From: Rohdeia sp044358925
Lineage (GTDB): Bacteria > Planctomycetota > UBA1135 > GCA-002686595
Reading direction: 5' to 3'
Length of the DNA stretch: 16,264 nucleotides
Assembly: GCA_044358925.1 (NCBI GenBank)
Contig: JBIKNC010000092.1
Coordinates: 1 to 16,264, forward strand
A program made the position numbers and the translations under genes. The notes below the pieces were generated by a model. It saw nothing but the letters and a program-made list of their open reading frames with translations, did no database searches and was not told the origin of the DNA. Numbering within the stretch: position 1 is the stretch's first letter; each line of letters opens with the position of its first letter. Below, in pieces: positions 13,973 to 16,264 of this stretch.

Positions 13973-14841
13973 TCGACGTTCTGCACCTGCTCGCGCAGGC
14001 GTTCGACGGCCGTCTTCGCATCGACGACCCAATGCGCGATCTGCGCATCGGCACATTTGCTGCCGATCGTGTTCACCTCGCGGAAGGTCTCCTGCACGAG
14101 GAAGTCGAGCTTGCGGCCGACGCCGTCCTTCGCGCCGAACGACGCGCGCAGTTGTTCGAGGTGGCTCGACAGGCGCGACAGCTCTTCGGCGACGTCGGCC
14201 TTGTCGGCGAGCAGCGCGATCTCGCGCGCGAGTTCCGCCGGCTCGATCGCCGTTCGGCCCGCGAGTTCCGCGACGCGGCGCGCGAGTTCGGTCTGCAGGC
14301 GCTTCACGACCGTCGGTGCGCGCTTCGCGATGCGCGCGACGAGCTTCTCGAGCAGCGCGGCGTTCTTCTCCAGGTCCTTCGCGAGCGCGCGCCCCTCCGC
14401 CTCGCGCATCGCGACGAGGGCCGCGAGGGCCGAGTCCGTCGCCCGCACGATCGGGCGGCGTGAATCGTCTACCTCGAGGGTCGGCGCGCTGCTCTGGAAC
14501 ACGCCCGGCAGCGCGGCCCACTGCGCCAGCGAAAGTTCGCCCGCGGCGCCGACGGCGCGCGCGAGCTTCTCGAGTTCACTGCGGTAGCGCGCGACGAGTT
14601 CCGCGTCGACGCGCACGTGTGCGGCGGAGTCCTTGCGCTCGATCGCGACGCTCACGTTGACGGAGCCGCGCTCGAGGTGCTCCTTCACGCGCGCTTCGAC
14701 TTCGTTCTCGAGTTCGGCGAGGTCGCTCGGCAGCCGCACCTTGACCTGCAGGAAGCGGTGGTTGACCGAGCGCACTTCCACGCCGACCACGAGCCCGTCC
14801 GCCTCGACGGTCGCCGCACCGAATCCGGTCATCGAGCGCAT
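13969..14841 (-). CDS. yicC: YicC/YloC family endoribonuclease
   Basis: A 290-residue protein of the YicC family, reported as an endoribonuclease in characterised members. The N-terminus MRSMTGFG (1-8), VRSVNHRFL (23-31) and the C-terminal signature from GRKLDFLVQETFREVNTIGS (242-261) to REQVQNVE (283-290) are all present, so the protein is full length. The frame stays open upstream of this point, but that stretch lies over pyrE and has shadow composition. I therefore start at ATG 14841, which gives the usual N-terminus; ATG 14832 is possible. It lies 22 bases after pyrE and overlaps gmk by 4 bases. Confidence 0.93.
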   Translation of the reverse strand: MRSMTGFGAATVEADGLVVGVEVRSVNHRFLQVKVRLPSDLAELENEVEARVKEHLERGSVNVSVAIERKDSAAHVRVDAELVARYRSELEKLARAVGAAGELSLAQWAALPGVFQSSAPTLEVDDSRRPIVRATDSALAALVAMREAEGRALAKDLEKNAALLEKLVARIAKRAPTVVKRLQTELARRVAELAGRTAIEPAELAREIALLADKADVAEELSRLSSHLEQLRASFGAKDGVGRKLDFLVQETFREVNTIGSKCADAQIAHWVVDAKTAVERLREQVQNVE

Positions 14842-14863
14842 GCAAGGATCTCGAACGCGATGC

Positions 14864-15484
14864 TCAACTGCGACTGCCCGGCTTGACCGGCGTCGAGTTC
14901 GCGAAGCCCTGCGGCGGGTCCTTCGGATCCCACGTGCGTGCGTTGACTTCGCACAGCGCATGCAGCGCGAGCCCCTGTTTCGCGAACGGGTTCGCGCCCG
15001 AGCGATTGACGATGGCGCCGACGCCGACGACCGTCGCACCGAGGCTCTGCAAGAGTTCGATCACTTCACCCGCGGATCCGCCGGTCGTGATGACGTCTTC
15101 GACCACGAGGCAGCGCGCGCCGGGCTTCACCTGGAAGCCGCGGCGCAGTTCCATGCGGCCGTTCTTCTCGCCGGCCTTGCGCTCGGTGAAGAACGCCGGG
15201 GTGCCGAGCGCGCGCCCGACTTCGTGCGCCCACACGACGGCGCCCATCGCGGGGCCGACGACGAGGTCGCAGGTGAGTTTGGCTTCGGCGAGTTTCGCCG
15301 CGAGGCCGAGGGCGAGCCGCTCCGCCGCGACCGGGTCGCACAGCGCGAGCGCGCACTGGAAGTAGCGGTCGGAATGCAGGCCGCTCGACAACAGGAAGTG
15401 CCCTTCGAGGAGCGCGTTCTTGGCGCGCAGCAGATCCAGCACCTCACCCGTGGTGCGCACCGCGCTGACGGCCGCGCGGCTCAC
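14864..15484 (-). CDS. pyrE: Orotate phosphoribosyltransferase
   Basis: PyrE transfers the phosphoribosyl group of PRPP to orotate, giving OMP in pyrimidine synthesis. The 206-residue protein has the type I PRTase fold: LLSSGLHSDRYFQC (31-44), DLVVGPAMGAVVWAHEV (73-89), FFTERK (98-103) and the PRPP loop LVVEDVITTGGSAGE (126-140). In the C-terminal tail (about 186-206, ending VKPGSRS) the CPLC-type cysteine pair seen in many relatives is replaced by DPPQG. This does not touch the active site. The GTG start overlaps the secG stop as GTGA. The next gene, yicC, follows after 22 bases. Confidence 0.95.
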   Translation of the reverse strand: MSRAAVSAVRTTGEVLDLLRAKNALLEGHFLLSSGLHSDRYFQCALALCDPVAAERLALGLAAKLAEAKLTCDLVVGPAMGAVVWAHEVGRALGTPAFFTERKAGEKNGRMELRRGFQVKPGARCLVVEDVITTGGSAGEVIELLQSLGATVVGVGAIVNRSGANPFAKQGLALHALCEVNARTWDPKDPPQGFANSTPVKPGSRS

Positions 15485-15756
15485 GGGTTCTCCGTCGACG
15501 TCGCCGACGTGGCGAGCGAACCGGTCAGGGTCTTCTCGACGAGCGTGATGCCGACCGCCGAGACGAGGAACACGACGCCGACGATGGCCGTGAACTTCGT
15601 GATGCCGCGCGCGCCGACGCCGAAGGTCTGGGTGCCCGCTCCGCCGAAGGCCCCGCCGAGGCCGCCGCCGCGCCCTTCCTGGATCAGGACGACGACGATC
15701 AGGAGCAGCGCGGAGCCTGCGAACAGGATGGAGAGCAGCGTCGAGAGGAGTGCCAT
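15481..15756 (-). CDS. secG: Preprotein translocase subunit SecG
   Basis: SecG is the small auxiliary membrane subunit of the SecYEG channel that helps SecA-driven export. The 91-residue protein has two membrane helices (about 4-25 and 54-74) joined by the typical glycine-rich loop VLIQEGRGGGLGGAFGGAG (23-41) followed by TQTFGVGAR. I chose ATG 15756. A TTG 11 codons upstream would add a polar stretch without family support. The stop overlaps the pyrE start. It heads the tightly packed part of block A; a candidate promoter lies just upstream. Confidence 0.92.
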   Translation of the reverse strand: MALLSTLLSILFAGSALLLIVVVLIQEGRGGGLGGAFGGAGTQTFGVGARGITKFTAIVGVVFLVSAVGITLVEKTLTGSLATSATSTENP

Positions 15757-15787
15757 GGCCGGGGTTCCCGCGTGAAAGCGGGCGGAC

Positions 15788-15817
15788 AAGCTACACCTTC
15801 GGGGCGGGTGCTGGAAA
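15788..15817 (-). promoter_or_regulatory. Candidate promoter for secG operon
   Basis: On the minus strand TTTCCA (15812-15817) and TAGCTT (15788-15793) are 18 bases apart and would start transcription about 25 bases before the secG ATG. Matches to the sigma-70 consensus are partial (4 of 6 and 3 of 6). The extended context GTAGCTT recurs just before the 70-residue gene at 16159-16165. Weak evidence. Confidence 0.22.
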
Positions 15818-15900
15818 GCGGCCGGCGGCTGCGAGTGGGCGGAGACTGGGCGGCCAGCGGCGCGGCTCGCGCCCGGCGGAGCGGCTCGGGAGCGGCCAGG

Positions 15901-15942
15901 TGAGCGGCCCGGCGGGCTCGAAGGCCGTTCGCGGGCCGCTCA
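15901..15942 (-). terminator. Inverted repeat at the end of the 70-residue gene
   Basis: TGAGCGGCCCG (15901-15911) and CGGGCCGCTCA (15932-15942) are an exact 11-base inverted repeat with a 20-base loop. The right arm contains the stop codon of the upstream small membrane protein gene. It could end that transcript or hold a regulatory site before secG. No T-run is present. Confidence 0.35.
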
Positions 15943-16152
15943 GCGCCCGCGCGCCTCGAGCAGCGAGCCGGTGCGCCCCTGCGAGGTGATGACGATCGTG
16001 GTCGCGCTGGCGAGGAACAGGAGTGCGACTGCCGCGAGCGCGCGGCGCAGGCGCGGCCGCGGCGTCTCGTGCGAGCCGTCGACGAGGACGAGCACGACGA
16101 GCGCGATCGCGGAGAGCACGAGCACGAGGAATAGCACCGTCTGCAGCAGCAC
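15940..16152 (-). CDS. Small two-helix membrane protein, unknown function
   Basis: I do not recognise this 70-residue protein. It has a long hydrophobic helix at about 1-24 (Leu/Val-rich), a polar basic loop DGSHETPRPRLRR (25-37), a second helix at about 38-56 and a polar tail. Codons end almost always in G or C, as in the neighbouring real genes. The start is GTG without a ribosome-binding site; TAGCTT lies exactly 6 bases upstream, which could mean a leaderless message. It lies about 180 bases before secG and shares its two-helix topology but not the glycine-rich loop, so I do not call it SecG. It could be a chance open frame in GC-rich DNA. Confidence 0.5.
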   Translation of the reverse strand: MLLQTVLFLVLVLSAIALVVLVLVDGSHETPRPRLRRALAAVALLFLASATTIVITSQGRTGSLLEARGR

Positions 16153-16264
16153 GCGTGGAAGCTACCGCGCTGGGTGCTGTGGTTCGGTGCGAGAAGAGGG
16201 AGCGGTCGCGCGCGTTTCTCGAATGGCAACGTGTGGCGACGAACCGCGCACGGTGCGGCGAGCG
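16153..16264. other. Right-edge sequence without a recognised gene
   Basis: Upstream of the small membrane protein gene I see no coding sequence with family support. Apart from the TAGCTT at 16159-16164 no regulatory motif stands out. The next upstream gene lies outside the window. Confidence 0.4.

Noticed and set aside
14842..15039. N-terminal extension of yicC by 66 codons
   Set aside because: It overlaps pyrE, is Arg/Ser-rich like shadow frames, and family members begin at the MTGFG segment.

Overview
This is a very GC-rich bacterial chromosomal segment. Every gene I can support lies on the minus strand, so transcription runs from the right edge to the left edge. It is dense housekeeping DNA: most junctions are 4-base stop/start overlaps (ATGA or GTGA) or gaps of 1-2 bases, and about half the genes start with GTG. 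I see no rRNA, tRNA, insertion sequence, prophage or CRISPR array. The gene set (SecG, FtsK with a 4TM region, PgsA/PgpA, PyrE, YicC) fits a Gram-negative-type bacterium. A high-GC planctomycete-like or related lineage is my best guess, from gene style only, with low confidence.

Read in the direction of transcription there are three blocks. Block A (about 16152-12160): a 70-residue two-helix membrane protein, then secG, pyrE, yicC, gmk, coaC and coaB. It covers protein export, pyrimidine synthesis, RNA processing, GMP phosphorylation and two coenzyme A steps. The CoaBC enzyme is split into two genes, and the rpoZ gene often found between gmk and coaBC is absent. About 300 non-coding bases with several hairpins follow. 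Block B (11846-6728): ftsK, overlapping by 8 bases a second membrane protein that has FtsK-like ends (a 4-helix membrane region and a C-terminal gamma-type winged helix) joined by a long acidic linker with no motor ATPase. A strong hairpin follows. Block C (6644-109): rimO, pgsA, pgpA, a membrane HAMP protein with a SpoIIE/PP2C-type domain, a MazG-type pyrophosphohydrolase and priA. It covers ribosomal protein S12 modification, the two steps to phosphatidylglycerol, a putative signalling protein, nucleotide clean-up and replication restart. The block ends in two hairpins at the left edge.

The two most unusual items are (1) the motorless FtsK paralogue coupled to ftsK, whose DNA-reading helix differs from that of the true FtsK, and (2) the SpoIIE-type phosphatase between pgpA and mazG, which aligns without gaps to active family members around the first two motifs yet has lost the acidic metal ligands at all four motif positions, suggesting a pseudophosphatase. 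Also worth checking are a 21-base element found once downstream of each of two operons, and hairpins placed right at the ftsK and rimO starts.
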